DNA of 43,555 nt, taken from NCBI GenBank assembly GCA_938029215.1, contig CALHFG010000031.1, positions 1-43,555 of the forward strand. The letters run 5' to 3'. A program made the translations under genes and the position numbers. Under the pieces are notes generated by a model. It worked only from the letters and a program-made list of their open reading frames with translations, ran no database searches and was not told the DNA's origin. Below, piece by piece: positions 7,491 through 16,067 of this stretch (its first letter is position 1; the number at the start of each line of letters is the position of its first letter). The stretch comes from an uncultured Acidimicrobiales bacterium. Its GTDB lineage: Bacteria; Actinomycetota; Acidimicrobiia; Acidimicrobiales; SZUA-35.

Positions 7491-8445
7491 CGACTCGGGC
7501 AGCGTTGTGTTCCAGCATGTCCGCAAAGACCTCGGCAAGCTCGCCGACGCCCCATCGCTCCAATGGGTCGAAGTAGACCGCCGGGTTGAGTTCGCGATCA
7601 AACTCGATCGCGACGTCCAGAAGGACACCGCCATCAACCTCGGTCCAGCTTGCAGTGACGGTGTGAAGCGTCATCCAGCCCGCCACCGGAGTGCTGTTCT
7701 CCACGATGGTCCACTGAATCTGGTTCGACTGGCGTTCCGTTACCTGCAGGGTCATCGCTCCTCCACTGTCGAAGGAAACGACCGCCCGGTCCCCGATCGC
7801 CGCGCTGATGCCCTCTACCGAGGTTGGCTTGGGGAAAGGCAGAGCAAACAGCAAAGGCTCGATAGAGGGAAGCTCAGCAGGTTGAGCAAGAGACCGGTCT
7901 ACCTGGTGAGCGCTCACCGGCATCACTCGCTGCTCAGACGCGGTCGCCCCGGTCGGGAGTTCGTAGGCGACGCCTTCGCCCGACATCGCCAATAGCAGCA
8001 GCGGAACCGCGGCAAGCCGTGGTCCGGCTCGATGGTCATTGGTTCGCCGTACGGCCCAGGCCACGATGGCGACAACGGGAATGATGAGCGGCAAAGCCAG
8101 CAGCACACAGATGAACCCCTCCCGGACGACGATCGCCGACGCAAGGATTGCAATCGTTGTGCCCTGGGAAACGCTCATCGCTCCCGAGGTTGGCCTGATC
8201 ATCGCCATGAGGACTGCCATCGTTCCCGGGATGACGATGAAGTAGATGCCGGTCTGCCACAGCTGGTTGCCGCCGGCCTGCCGGTCAGCGATCCCCCACA
8301 CGGTGATCGATGCGAGCATGGCGACCAACAGGATCGCGGGCAGGGTGCCGAATCGGAAGTCTCGGTCTTCTGCGGGCGCTTCCGGCCGAGCCCACACGGG
8401 CGGCAGGATCGAGTCGTTCTCGGGTTCACGGGATGGCACGGTCAT
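7477..8445 (-). CDS. Membrane protein with C-terminal SRPBCC-like domain
   Basis: A 322-residue protein. The N-terminal half has about five membrane segments (roughly 33-55, 65-85, 95-115, 115-135, 146-162). The C-terminal 150 residues resemble an SRPBCC/polyketide-cyclase-type lipid-binding fold, with beta strands and a final amphipathic helix (NPAVYFDPLERWGVGELAEVF). ATG 8445 has a GAAGG Shine-Dalgarno. It is first in a unit of three overlapping genes and faces a TetR gene across a spacer containing palindromes, so TetR control is likely. The function is unknown; the domain call is moderate. Confidence 0.75.
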   Translation of the reverse strand: MTVPSREPENDSILPPVWARPEAPAEDRDFRFGTLPAILLVAMLASITVWGIADRQAGGNQLWQTGIYFIVIPGTMAVLMAMIRPTSGAMSVSQGTTIAILASAIVVREGFICVLLALPLIIPVVAIVAWAVRRTNDHRAGPRLAAVPLLLLAMSGEGVAYELPTGATASEQRVMPVSAHQVDRSLAQPAELPSIEPLLFALPFPKPTSVEGISAAIGDRAVVSFDSGGAMTLQVTERQSNQIQWTIVENSTPVAGWMTLHTVTASWTEVDGGVLLDVAIEFDRELNPAVYFDPLERWGVGELAEVFADMLEHNAARVDVAS

Positions 8446-8473
8446 GGCTGGCCTTCGAGGTAGGGGTCAAATC

Positions 8474-8496
8474 AACAGTTGTTTACACAACCTGTT
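8474..8496. promoter_or_regulatory. Palindrome 1 in TetR spacer (operator candidate)
   Basis: GTTGT (8478-8482), TTAC, ACAAC (8487-8491) forms an inverted repeat whose outer bases AACAG and CTGTT extend it with one offset base. It lies just upstream of the membrane-protein gene start. Confidence 0.5.
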
Positions 8497-8530
8497 TCAA
8501 TTGAAGATAGGTCTTCTTCATAGCTTTGTC

Positions 8531-8549
8531 AACGTTTGTTTCAAACGGT
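8531..8549. promoter_or_regulatory. Palindrome 2 in TetR spacer (operator candidate)
   Basis: CGTTTG (8533-8538), TTT, CAAACG (8542-8547) is a perfect 6-bp inverted repeat. It sits where the -35 region of the TetR gene would be and shares the AAC...TTTG/CAAAC character of the palindrome at 8474. It fits autoregulation. Confidence 0.55.
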
Positions 8550-8563
8550 TCGTTAATTGCCGA

Positions 8564-8569
8564 TAGTGT
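8564..8569 (+). promoter_or_regulatory. -10 box for leaderless tetR transcript
   Basis: TAGTGT lies 6 nt before the ATG at 8576, with no Shine-Dalgarno in between. The palindrome at 8533-8547 is 16-30 nt upstream, so bound repressor would block polymerase. Confidence 0.45.
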
Positions 8570-8575
8570 GTCTGT

Positions 8576-9208
8576 ATGGCTAGCAATCCACCACGAAAAA
8601 GGGGCCGGGGCGCCGACCCCGAGCAGACCAAGAGCCAGCTGATCGACGCCGCCATCGACGGGTTGATCGAAGACGGCTTTCGCCGAACCACCGCCCGCTC
8701 GATCGCCGACCGGGCTGCGTGCAACCAAGCGGCCATCTACTACCACTTCGGCGGAATCGAACCGCTTCTCACCACCGCCCTCAAGGCCAGCAGCGTCGAG
8801 CGGTTGGCCCGGTATGAAGAATCGATCAGCGGCGTCACCGATCTCGTCGAGTTAGTCGACCGCCTCACCACCCTCTACCAAGAAGACCAAACAAGCGGTC
8901 ACCTGCGGCTGCTCACCGAGCTCGTGGGTGGCATCACCGCCAGCCCGAAACTGCGAGCCGGAATCGACGAAGCAACCGAGCCGTGGATGACCTTCATGGA
9001 AACCACCATTCAAGCCGCAGCTGCGTCGGTTCCCTTCGGCAACATGCTGCCGGCCAAAGACATCGCCGACCTCGTCTTCTCCCTGATCGTGGGCGTTGAA
9101 CTTCGCAACAACATCGACGGCGGCGCCGAACGCGCCGACCGACTCTTCCGAATGGCGAACCTGGCAGCGATGCTGGCGCAGGGCCAAGCCAAGAAGAGCG
9201 CTACGTAA
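8576..9208 (+). CDS. TetR/AcrR-family transcriptional regulator
   Basis: A 210-residue protein with a basic N-terminal tail (RKRGRG), a TetR helix-turn-helix at about 20-65 (QLIDAAIDGLIEDGFRRTTARSIADRAACNQAAIYYHFG) and an all-helical ligand domain. It is divergent from the membrane/methyltransferase/serine-hydrolase unit, and two palindromes lie between them. The probable role is repression of that unit and of itself. The stop is immediately next to the convergent trkH end. Confidence 0.9.
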   Translation: MASNPPRKRGRGADPEQTKSQLIDAAIDGLIEDGFRRTTARSIADRAACNQAAIYYHFGGIEPLLTTALKASSVERLARYEESISGVTDLVELVDRLTTLYQEDQTSGHLRLLTELVGGITASPKLRAGIDEATEPWMTFMETTIQAAAASVPFGNMLPAKDIADLVFSLIVGVELRNNIDGGAERADRLFRMANLAAMLAQGQAKKSAT

Positions 9209-10723
9209 CTAGCTGTTTCGGCTGCTCTCCACCTGCCGGCGCAAGGTTGCCGGCGAGGCGCGAGTAAACGAGATCAACGCCAACACCACCGGATAGATCT
9301 CCAGCCGCCCCAAGATCATCGTGACAAACGCAATCGGGATCCCGGCCCGCGGAATGTTGGTGAAGTTCTTGGTCGGACCCAGTTCACCCAGGCCAGGACC
9401 GACGTTGCCAATGCTGGTTGCTGCGGCAGAAAACGCGGTCACCAAGTCGGCGCCAGTGATCGCGAACAGCAACGCCGCCAGACCAAAAATCGAGAGCGCC
9501 AACACCAAGAACCCAAGCACCTGAAACGCAACAGCATCGGTGAGGGTGGCGCTGCCCACACGAACCGGACGGACAATGCGAGGGTGGAGCTGGCGAAGCG
9601 CCTCCCGCCTCGCGAACGAGCCAACCGCCATGAGGCGGATCATCTTCACTCCCCCGCTGGTCGAACCCGCCATGCCTCCCAGTGGCATCAACAGCAGAAT
9701 GATCACCTTGGAGGCATCACCCCACAGGTCGAAATCGGCCGTTCCATACCCGGTGGTCGAAACAATGGCGTTCACCGCAAAGGCGGCGTCACGTAGCCCA
9801 TCCCATCCCGGTTCGAGCGTCTCGCCCGCGGTGAACATCACAATGATCGTGGCGACCACTATCAAACCCACATACAGCCGGAACTCCGCGCTCTGAATGA
9901 GAGATCCCGGCTTACCTCGAATCGCCCGATACAACAGCGTGAAGCTCGTACCGGCGGTGAACATGGCCGCAATCGCGATCCACTCGATCCAGCCCGAGTC
10001 GAAATGATGAATCGACGAGTCATACGGCGAGAACCCGCCGGTGGAAACGGTGGTGAGCGCATGCGAAACCGCGTCGTATAGCCCCATGCCGGCAAGCAGG
10101 TAGGCAACCAACACCAGCACCGTGAACCCCACATACAAGACCCAAAGCCGACGGGCGGTGTTGCGAACCCTAGGCGTCAACCGTTCCCCCGTTGGGCCCG
10201 GCGCCTCCGCCTCCAGCAGGTTCATACCACCCGCACCGACGGTAGGGAGAACGGCCACGACCAACACGATGACGCCCATTCCGCCCAACCACTGCGAGAT
10301 AGAGCGGAAAAACAACACTCCCTTGCTGGTTCCCTCGATAGGGGTGAGCACGGTGGCGCCGGTGGTGGTGAAACCCGAAATCGACTCGAACAAGGCGTAG
10401 TCGATTCCTTGAAGGGAATCGGTGAGCAGATACGGGAGCGCCCCCAGGATGGCCAACACCACCCACGCCCCGGTGACAGTGATGAAGACGTCGACCACCT
10501 GAATCCTTTTGGGGATCGCAGTGGTTGACCAGCCGGCGCAGCCGACGATGGTGATCACCGCCCCCAGCAGGAGCAGGGTCAGCACCTCCTCCCTGGTCGT
10601 GAGGGCCTCAACCACTGCCGATGCCAGGATGGCAACGCCGGTGACGGCAGTAACCAGTCCGGCCACGTGCAGCAAGAGGTTTTGATACTTCCGAGATCCG
10701 TCGAATTCAGATCGGGTGCCCAT
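9209..10723 (-). CDS. trkH: TrkH/KtrB-type potassium transporter membrane subunit
   Basis: A 504-residue integral membrane protein for K+ uptake. All four pore-loop filter sequences can be read: TTTGATV, STGGF, STTGYGT and SIGNVGPG, spaced by pairs of membrane helices as in the TrkH/TrkG/KtrB family. It starts at ATG 10723, 6 nt after the trkA stop, so it is translated from the trkA-trkH message. Its gating partner is the TrkA protein encoded immediately upstream. Confidence 0.93.
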   Translation of the reverse strand: MGTRSEFDGSRKYQNLLLHVAGLVTAVTGVAILASAVVEALTTREEVLTLLLLGAVITIVGCAGWSTTAIPKRIQVVDVFITVTGAWVVLAILGALPYLLTDSLQGIDYALFESISGFTTTGATVLTPIEGTSKGVLFFRSISQWLGGMGVIVLVVAVLPTVGAGGMNLLEAEAPGPTGERLTPRVRNTARRLWVLYVGFTVLVLVAYLLAGMGLYDAVSHALTTVSTGGFSPYDSSIHHFDSGWIEWIAIAAMFTAGTSFTLLYRAIRGKPGSLIQSAEFRLYVGLIVVATIIVMFTAGETLEPGWDGLRDAAFAVNAIVSTTGYGTADFDLWGDASKVIILLLMPLGGMAGSTSGGVKMIRLMAVGSFARREALRQLHPRIVRPVRVGSATLTDAVAFQVLGFLVLALSIFGLAALLFAITGADLVTAFSAAATSIGNVGPGLGELGPTKNFTNIPRAGIPIAFVTMILGRLEIYPVVLALISFTRASPATLRRQVESSRNS

Positions 10724-10729
10724 GGCGCG

Positions 10730-12082
10730 CTAGTCCTCTGTGCCAAACAGAGCCCGAGCCGCCGGAAGGCTGTGCGGACGGGCGAAGATCACCACATGAT
10801 CGCCAGCGTGGAGAACGGTGGGACCACGAACGATCTCGGCTTTGCCTCCGGGCCGAATCACCGCTCCCAACAACACGTTCGCAGGCACCCGCAGCTCAGC
10901 AACAACCGCACCCGCCGCCGGCGAGCCTGCCGCCACCTCAATCTCGTCCACCTCAGCATCGGACTCGAGGAAGGTGGCGACGCTGGATGTGTTGCCACGC
11001 ACATGGCGAAGGACAGCATTGGCCGACGCGGTTCGAGGACTCAGCGCCGCATCGATCCCGAACCGGGCCACCAACGGCAACAGCTCCAGACGGTGCAGCA
11101 CCGCCACGGTGAAGGATGCCCCTTCGGCGGTGGCATAGGCACATGCCAGAACGTTTGAGGCGTCCTCGCCAGTAGCGGCCACCACCGCGTCCATACGTCC
11201 GATCGATTCTTCTGAAAGCAGTTCGGTGTCGGTCACATCACCGCTGATCACGATGGTCCGAGATAGTTCCGCCGCAAGCTCCTGGGCGCGACGAATGTCT
11301 CGTTCCACCAGCACCACCTCAGCCCCCTCGGCCTCGAGATGACGACACAGCCGGGACCCGATCGCTCCACCGCCCAACACCATGATCCGCCGGGCCAACG
11401 CGCCCGGAACACCAAGCTGCTCGAGCATCTGTTTCTTGTAGACCTCCCGACACAGAACGCGCACATGATCGCCCGGCAACACCACCTGATCACCTCTGGG
11501 AATCACGGTGGTGCCGCCCCGGGTGATCGCACCGAACAGAAAGTCCCAGCTAGCCCCCAGCGACGCCGCGATATCGGCGATCGTTTGGTTGGCGACCACC
11601 GCCCCCTCACGAACGACCGCACCGATCACAACCAGATCTCCGCCCATCCGGTAGACCTCGTCGGTGCCGGTGGCGTGAACCAACTCCAGAATCTCATCGG
11701 CAGTATCGGCATCGGGATCGATCACCAAACTGGCACCGACCCGGCTCCGCAACCGCTCAGCCGCGAGACCTCGGAAGGCCGGGTTTTGCAGCCGGATCAC
11801 GGTGGTATCGACATCGTGCCCTTCGGCGACCAACGACGCCAGCAGATTGACCTCGTCGCTTTCGGTCACGGCGGCAACGAAATTGGCACGATCGATCCGG
11901 GCATCCATAAGCACATCGGGATGGGAGCCACTGCCCACCACCACCTGCACATCGAGCCGCTCAGCAACCTCTTCGGCTCGGCCCGGATTCTTTTCGACCA
12001 CCGTGATGTCGTGGTTCTCAGCAGCCAGGCGTTCGGCTAGATAGAACCCAATCTCGCCGGCACCGACAATTACGACCTGCAC
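10730..12082 (-). CDS. trkA: Trk potassium uptake regulatory subunit TrkA
   Basis: A 450-residue cytosolic protein with two tandem RCK units. The first begins MQVVIVGAGEIGFYLAERLA (nucleotide-binding GxGxxG, acidic residue at the end of strand two) and the second IMVLGGGAIGSRLCRHLEAEGAEVVLVE near residue 230; each is followed by an RCK_C domain (about 140-220 and 370-450). The start is GTG. It gates TrkH in response to nucleotide binding and is the first gene of the trkAH operon. Confidence 0.92.
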   Translation of the reverse strand: MQVVIVGAGEIGFYLAERLAAENHDITVVEKNPGRAEEVAERLDVQVVVGSGSHPDVLMDARIDRANFVAAVTESDEVNLLASLVAEGHDVDTTVIRLQNPAFRGLAAERLRSRVGASLVIDPDADTADEILELVHATGTDEVYRMGGDLVVIGAVVREGAVVANQTIADIAASLGASWDFLFGAITRGGTTVIPRGDQVVLPGDHVRVLCREVYKKQMLEQLGVPGALARRIMVLGGGAIGSRLCRHLEAEGAEVVLVERDIRRAQELAAELSRTIVISGDVTDTELLSEESIGRMDAVVAATGEDASNVLACAYATAEGASFTVAVLHRLELLPLVARFGIDAALSPRTASANAVLRHVRGNTSSVATFLESDAEVDEIEVAAGSPAAGAVVAELRVPANVLLGAVIRPGGKAEIVRGPTVLHAGDHVVIFARPHSLPAARALFGTED

Positions 12083-12127
12083 CGGTCCATCATCCCCGAT
12101 CGAAACACCAAAGCCACTGTTATCGGG

Positions 12128-13393
12128 TCAGACTCGTGCTTCCATGTGTTTGATGCCGTGAATGAAGTTTGATTCAAGCAATTGCGGATCACCGGAGACG
12201 TGCAAGTTCGGCACCCGATTGAAAATTTCGCGGAACATGACGGTCATTTCATTGCGAGCCAGGTGGGCCCCCAAACAGAAGTGAGGGCCACGACCGCCGA
12301 ACCCAACATGCGGGTTGGGGTTTCGCAAGACATCAAAGCGCAACGGGTCATCAAACACCGCCGGATCACGGTTGGCGGCCAGGTAGGTGAGCATCACCTT
12401 GTCGCCCTCTTTCATGTCGACCCCGCCCATCGAGTAGTCGGTGAGCAGTGTGCGGCGCATGTAGGTCACCGGACTCGCAAGCCGAACGATCTCTTCGACG
12501 GCCGTCGGGGCGACGGCATCGAAATCGGCCTGCCAAATCTGGCGCTGATCGGGATTGTCGGTGAGGTACTTCATACCCCAGCTGATCCCGTTGCGAGTGG
12601 TCTCGTTGCCGGCGACAACGAGCAAGATGAAGAAGCTGGCAAGATCGGCCGTGGTCAGCTCGTCGTCGGCCAACTCGGCGTTCACCAGCTGACTGGTGAG
12701 GTCGGTTCCGTCACCGCCCCGTTTGCTCTCCACCACTTCTCCCATCAATCCCGCGAGATCGCTGCCAGCGGTAAGGAGAGCGGTCAGAATGTCGCCGTCC
12801 TCCGGTGTGTACTCGGGGTCCGAAACCCCCAGGATGATGTTGGTCCGATCGAAAACGAACTCGTAGTTGCTTTCGGGGATGCCCATGAGATCACAGACGA
12901 TCTTCAACGGAAGTGCCGCCGCAACATCGACGACGAAATCGATGGGTCCCCCATCCTCGATCCGATCCACGATGGCCTTGGCCACCTGGCTCACGGTCTC
13001 ATCCAAACGCTGCAACATCCGGGGCGTGAAACCGCGCGACACGATCCGACGCAAGCGGGCATGGCGAGGATCGTCCATGGCGATCATGGACGAAAAGAAC
13101 TCGTTGAACTCCTGCGGCGCCTCCAACAACACGATGCCGCTGGCGGAGGAGAACACCTTGGGGTTCGCGCTGGCCTCCATCACGTGCGCGTGGCTGGTGA
13201 GGGCAAAGGCGCCTGCGCCGGTGGGCACGATGCTTTCGGGCGGCATCTCGGGCTCTGGCAGATGCACCGGTCCAAGCTCACGCAGAACGGCAAGGTCGGC
13301 ATCGATCGCTGCCGCGTCGCGCACCCAAAACGCCGGTCGGATCAGGTTGGGAACGCCATCAGAGGTGAGAATTTCGCTGTCGGTCGCCGTCAT
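12128..13393 (-). CDS. Cytochrome P450, CYP125/CYP142-like
   Basis: A 421-residue soluble haem monooxygenase. The I-helix motif VVAGNETT, the K-helix ExxR (EEIVR) and the haem-ligand loop FGGRGPHFCLG are intact. The sequence around IAMDDPRHARLRRIVSRGFTPRM and the haem loop resembles the steroid- and lipid-oxidising CYP125/142 group of actinobacteria. Substrate and redox partner are not shown here, and no ferredoxin gene adjoins. TAGGTT lies 7 nt before ATG, suggesting a leaderless message. The divergent neighbour is a GntR-type regulator that may control it. Confidence 0.92.
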   Translation of the reverse strand: MTATDSEILTSDGVPNLIRPAFWVRDAAAIDADLAVLRELGPVHLPEPEMPPESIVPTGAGAFALTSHAHVMEASANPKVFSSASGIVLLEAPQEFNEFFSSMIAMDDPRHARLRRIVSRGFTPRMLQRLDETVSQVAKAIVDRIEDGGPIDFVVDVAAALPLKIVCDLMGIPESNYEFVFDRTNIILGVSDPEYTPEDGDILTALLTAGSDLAGLMGEVVESKRGGDGTDLTSQLVNAELADDELTTADLASFFILLVVAGNETTRNGISWGMKYLTDNPDQRQIWQADFDAVAPTAVEEIVRLASPVTYMRRTLLTDYSMGGVDMKEGDKVMLTYLAANRDPAVFDDPLRFDVLRNPNPHVGFGGRGPHFCLGAHLARNEMTVMFREIFNRVPNLHVSGDPQLLESNFIHGIKHMEARV

Positions 13394-13400
13394 CCCACCA

Positions 13401-13406
13401 AACCTA
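13401..13406 (-). promoter_or_regulatory. -10 box for leaderless P450 transcript
   Basis: On the minus strand TAGGTT is followed by 7 nt (TGGTGGG) and the ATG at 13393. The GGTGGG could instead act as a very close ribosome site, so the leaderless reading is tentative. Confidence 0.4.
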
Positions 13407-13488
13407 CTGAATGACTCTCACCTGGCCCTAAACCTCTCGGCCAAATCTCAGAGCGACCAAAACGTTACTCTGGGTAGCAATAATGATG

Positions 13489-13544
13489 GCGATTGCGAGG
13501 AATCGCGCTATTCTCGCCCACGGCGGCACCAGAAACCGGTGCCG
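13489..13544. promoter_or_regulatory. Two inverted repeats between P450 and GntR-type genes
   Basis: GCGATT/AATCGC (13489-13494 and 13501-13506) and CGGCACC/GGTGCCG (13524-13530 and 13538-13544) are perfect inverted repeats upstream of the regulator start. Either could be an operator or a leader hairpin. No regulon is available for comparison. Confidence 0.35.
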
Positions 13545-13585
13545 ATACTGAGATTCGGCATGGTGAACCGAGAAATGGGCGACAA

Positions 13586-14404
13586 GTGAGCAAAAGGGCG
13601 CTTGATATCGCCGACCAAATAGAAGGTTCGGTTTGCAAGCTCGACTGGCAAGTCGGCGCAATGATCGGTGACGAAACCGCGTTGATGGCGCAGTACGGCG
13701 TGGGCCGCAGCGTCTTTCGACAGGCCATTCGTCTGTCCGAACACTTGGGTGTCGCCTCGATGCGTCGCGGCCGAACAGGTGGTTTGGTCATCTCACGACC
13801 GGGACCAGGTCCAGCGGCGCTCTCGATGCAGATCGCCTGGTCCAAACAACGAACTCAGCAACGATCAGCCCAACGACTCGTCGATGCTGTGGCCGACTGG
13901 GCACCAACCGCCCCGCGCGGATCCAAGGTCATCCACGACATCGTCTCCCTGGCCAGCGCCGGGTTCGACGCAACCGGACGGGTCACCATCCGGGCCATGG
14001 ACTCGGTAAAGCTTGGCGAACAGATCGCCCAAGCCATCCTCGAGTTCCTGATCAACGCCCAATGGGAATGCGACGAACTTCTGGGGTCCGAAGCCCACCT
14101 GATGGAGACCTACAACGCCGGCCGGGCCTCGCTGCGAGAAGCGGTCCATCTGCTCGAACTTCACGGTGTCGCGGTGATGCAACGCGGCCCCGGCGGCGGG
14201 CTACTCGTGCTCCACGCCCCTTCGGCCGGAGCGCTGCCCCAATCGATCCGAGCCCAGCTGCGAAGCTCGGGCCTCACCGATGAACAGACATGCACCTTAT
14301 TGCGCGATCTGCTGGTCATCCTCCCCTCCGACGATCCACAAGGAGCGGCCCTGTGTCTGCGGCTGGGTTGTGAGCAGCTTCTCGACATCCTGCAACGCGC
14401 CTAG
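13586..14404 (+). CDS. Regulator with two GntR-type winged helices
   Basis: A 272-residue protein. Residues about 5-68 form a GntR/FadR-like winged helix (MAQYGVGRSVFRQAIRLSEHLG, then MRRGRTGGLVI) and residues about 150-215 form a second (METYNAGRASLREAVHLLELHG, then MQRGPGGGLLV). The usual C-terminal effector domain (FCD or UTRA) is absent; only about 55 helical residues follow. The GTG at 13586 is chosen because the domain begins directly after it, although an open frame extends upstream. It is divergent from the P450 gene. Architecture seen; target and signal unknown. Confidence 0.78.
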   Translation: MSKRALDIADQIEGSVCKLDWQVGAMIGDETALMAQYGVGRSVFRQAIRLSEHLGVASMRRGRTGGLVISRPGPGPAALSMQIAWSKQRTQQRSAQRLVDAVADWAPTAPRGSKVIHDIVSLASAGFDATGRVTIRAMDSVKLGEQIAQAILEFLINAQWECDELLGSEAHLMETYNAGRASLREAVHLLELHGVAVMQRGPGGGLLVLHAPSAGALPQSIRAQLRSSGLTDEQTCTLLRDLLVILPSDDPQGAALCLRLGCEQLLDILQRA

Positions 14405-14495
14405 CCAAACCCCGCGTGGGTGACATTTCGCCTGTCAACTTCTGAAAAAGAGGGTCGATAGAGGCAGTGGACGCGCTACGATCGCACAGGTCCAA

Positions 14496-14568
14496 TCCGG
14501 GGTAGCTCAGTTGGCAGAGCAACCGACTGTTAATCGGTTTGTCGTGGGTTCGAGCCCCACCCCCGGAG
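14496..14568 (+). tRNA. tRNA-Asn (anticodon GTT)
   Basis: Cloverleaf with acceptor TCCGGGG (14496-14502) paired to CCCCGGA (14561-14567), discriminator G, anticodon loop CTGTTAA and T arm GTGGGTTCGAGCCCCAC. No CCA is encoded. A TACGAT box at 14477-14482 is a plausible -10 promoter element. Confidence 0.95.
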
Positions 14569-14601
14569 CTTTTCTCTCTTTCACGAGCCACCACAGTTCT
14601 T

Positions 14602-14675
14602 GGGGCGGTAGCTCAGTTGGTTAGAGCACGGCACTCATAATGCTTTGGTCGCGGGTTCAAGTCCCGCTCGCCCCA
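14602..14675 (+). tRNA. tRNA-Met, elongator (anticodon CAT)
   Basis: Acceptor GGGGCGG (14602-14608) pairs with TCGCCCC (14668-14674), discriminator A, anticodon loop CTCATAA, T arm GCGGGTTCAAGTCCCGC. The G1-C72 pair excludes the initiator form. The loop matches elongator Met; a lysidine-modified Ile tRNA is less likely. The outermost anticodon-stem pair is a C-T mismatch. CCA is not encoded. Confidence 0.9.
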
Positions 14676-14677
14676 CG

Positions 14678-14827
14678 TCGTTCCTCGGCCTAGCGGCCTC
14701 GTCTCTCACCGCCTTTCGGCGCTGGGCGCCGAAACGCTTTCAGCGAATGCGACGAATGGTGACGGCGTCGGGCTAGTTGCAGCGAGGAACGAGATGCAAC
14801 GAACCGACCCGTCACCAAGCGTTGCAT
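14678..14827. repeat. Nested inverted repeats between tRNA-Met and rpoD
   Basis: This 160-bp gene-free spacer holds a 10-bp perfect inverted repeat (TCGTTCCTCG 14678-14687 and CGAGGAACGA 14783-14792), an 8-bp hairpin TTCGGCGC/GCGCCGAA (14715-14733), a 4-bp hairpin at 14735-14745, and two interleaved 8-bp pairs: GGTGACGG/CCGTCACC (14758-14765, 14809-14816) and ATGCAACG/CGTTGCAT (14794-14801, 14820-14827). The last could terminate rpoD. The outer arms resemble a small inverted-repeat element. Confidence 0.5.
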
Positions 14828-14835
14828 TCAGATAC

Positions 14836-16062
14836 TCAGTCGAGGTAGCCGCGGAGTTTGTCGCTGCGGAGCGGGTGGCGCAGTTTGGCCAGGGTCTTGT
14901 TTTCGATCTGGCGAATACGCTCGCGGGTGACACCGAACGCCTTGCCCACTTCTTCAAGCGTCCGAGGTTGACCGTCGTCGATACCGAACCGAAGTTTCAC
15001 CACTTCGGCCTCGCGTTCGCTCAGTTCCTTCATGACTTCGGTTACCGCAGCGGCAAGCATGTGACGAGCGGCGACATCGACTGGCGCAGCACCCTTATCG
15101 GGAATGAAGTCGGCCATTGAGCTGTCTTCTTCGTCGCCAACGGGTGTGTCGAGGCTGAACGCTTCTTGGCGAGCGATGCGCAGAATCTCTTCGACCCGCT
15201 CGGGTGTCATGTCGACGTCTTTGGCGATCTCGGCCATCGTTGGGTCACGTTCCAGCTTCTGTCCGAGCGAACGTTGACTGCGGATCACCCGATTCATCGA
15301 CTCGACCATGTGAACCGGAACCCGGATGGTGCGGGACTGATCGGCAATGGCCCGCGTAATCGACTGACGGATCCACCACGTGGCGTAGGTTGAGAATTTG
15401 AAGCCGCGGGCGTAGTCGAATTTCTGGACCGCCCGCATAAGCCCAAGGTTGCCTTCTTGGATGAGGTCGAGCATGGCGACACCGCGGCCGGTGTAGCGCT
15501 TGGCGATCGACACGACGAGCCGCAAATTGGCTGCGGTGAGGTCGTTGCGGGCCTGTTCACCGTCGTGCACCGCCCGACGGATGCGGCGCCGTTCGGCAGC
15601 GGCAAGTTCGTCCCACTCGCCCGACATCACCAGATCGGTCTGCTTCTTGGACTCTTCTGCGCCCTGCTCGATTCGCTTGGCGAGTTCCACTTCCTCGGCT
15701 GCGGCCAGCAGAGGCACCCGGCCGATCTCTTTGAGATACATGCGAACCGGGTCACCCGAACCGGAAGCCTTTGCCACCGCTTGGGCAGCGATAGCTGCTG
15801 AATCGGGACGACGCCGGCGGCGCTCCCGAGCGCTGTGAGATTGCACTTCCTCGTCGCTGTGTTCGATCAGATCGTGATCGAAGGGCACCTGATGCTCGGC
15901 CAGGAATTCTTCTACCTCTTGCAGTAGCTCCGGTGTCAGTTCAATGTTGTGCATGACTTCCACAACATCATCGGGAGTGAGCGTGCGACCTGCCTTGGCG
16001 CGAAGGAGCAGACGATCGCCGTGTTCAGTGCTAAACACCGATTTTGGTGACTCCGCTCGCAT
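14836..16062 (-). CDS. rpoD: Primary RNA polymerase sigma factor (RpoD/SigA)
   Basis: A 408-residue sigma-70 protein. It contains region 1.2 ([16 protein letters not shown]), a core-binding and -10-recognition region 2 ([16 protein letters not shown]... [19 protein letters not shown]...[14 protein letters not shown]), region 3, and region 4.2 ([20 protein letters not shown]) for -35 contact. The ATG at 16062 is preferred because it follows the dnaG stop and has a GAGGAGGT ribosome site 12 nt upstream; a longer start at 16101 would overlap dnaG. Arrangement behind dnaG is the classic macromolecular synthesis order. Confidence 0.95.
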   Translation of the reverse strand: MRAESPKSVFSTEHGDRLLLRAKAGRTLTPDDVVEVMHNIELTPELLQEVEEFLAEHQVPFDHDLIEHSDEEVQSHSARERRRRRPDSAAIAAQAVAKASGSGDPVRMYLKEIGRVPLLAAAEEVELAKRIEQGAEESKKQTDLVMSGEWDELAAAERRRIRRAVHDGEQARNDLTAANLRLVVSIAKRYTGRGVAMLDLIQEGNLGLMRAVQKFDYARGFKFSTYATWWIRQSITRAIADQSRTIRVPVHMVESMNRVIRSQRSLGQKLERDPTMAEIAKDVDMTPERVEEILRIARQEAFSLDTPVGDEEDSSMADFIPDKGAAPVDVAARHMLAAAVTEVMKELSEREAEVVKLRFGIDDGQPRTLEEVGKAFGVTRERIRQIENKTLAKLRHPLRSDKLRGYLD

Positions 16063-16067
16063 CGGTT

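Noticed and set aside
8461..8575. AT-rich spacer as a replication origin
   Set aside because: It has no DnaA boxes and lies between divergent regulated genes; the palindromes are better explained as operators.
12182..13414. 410-codon rightward reading frame
   Set aside because: It lies antisense to the cytochrome P450, whose motifs are complete. The translation has no recognisable domain.
14602..14675. CAT anticodon as tRNA-Ile2 or initiator tRNA
   Set aside because: The G1-C72 pair excludes the initiator, and the CTCATAA loop with TGC following fits elongator Met better than the lysidine Ile type.
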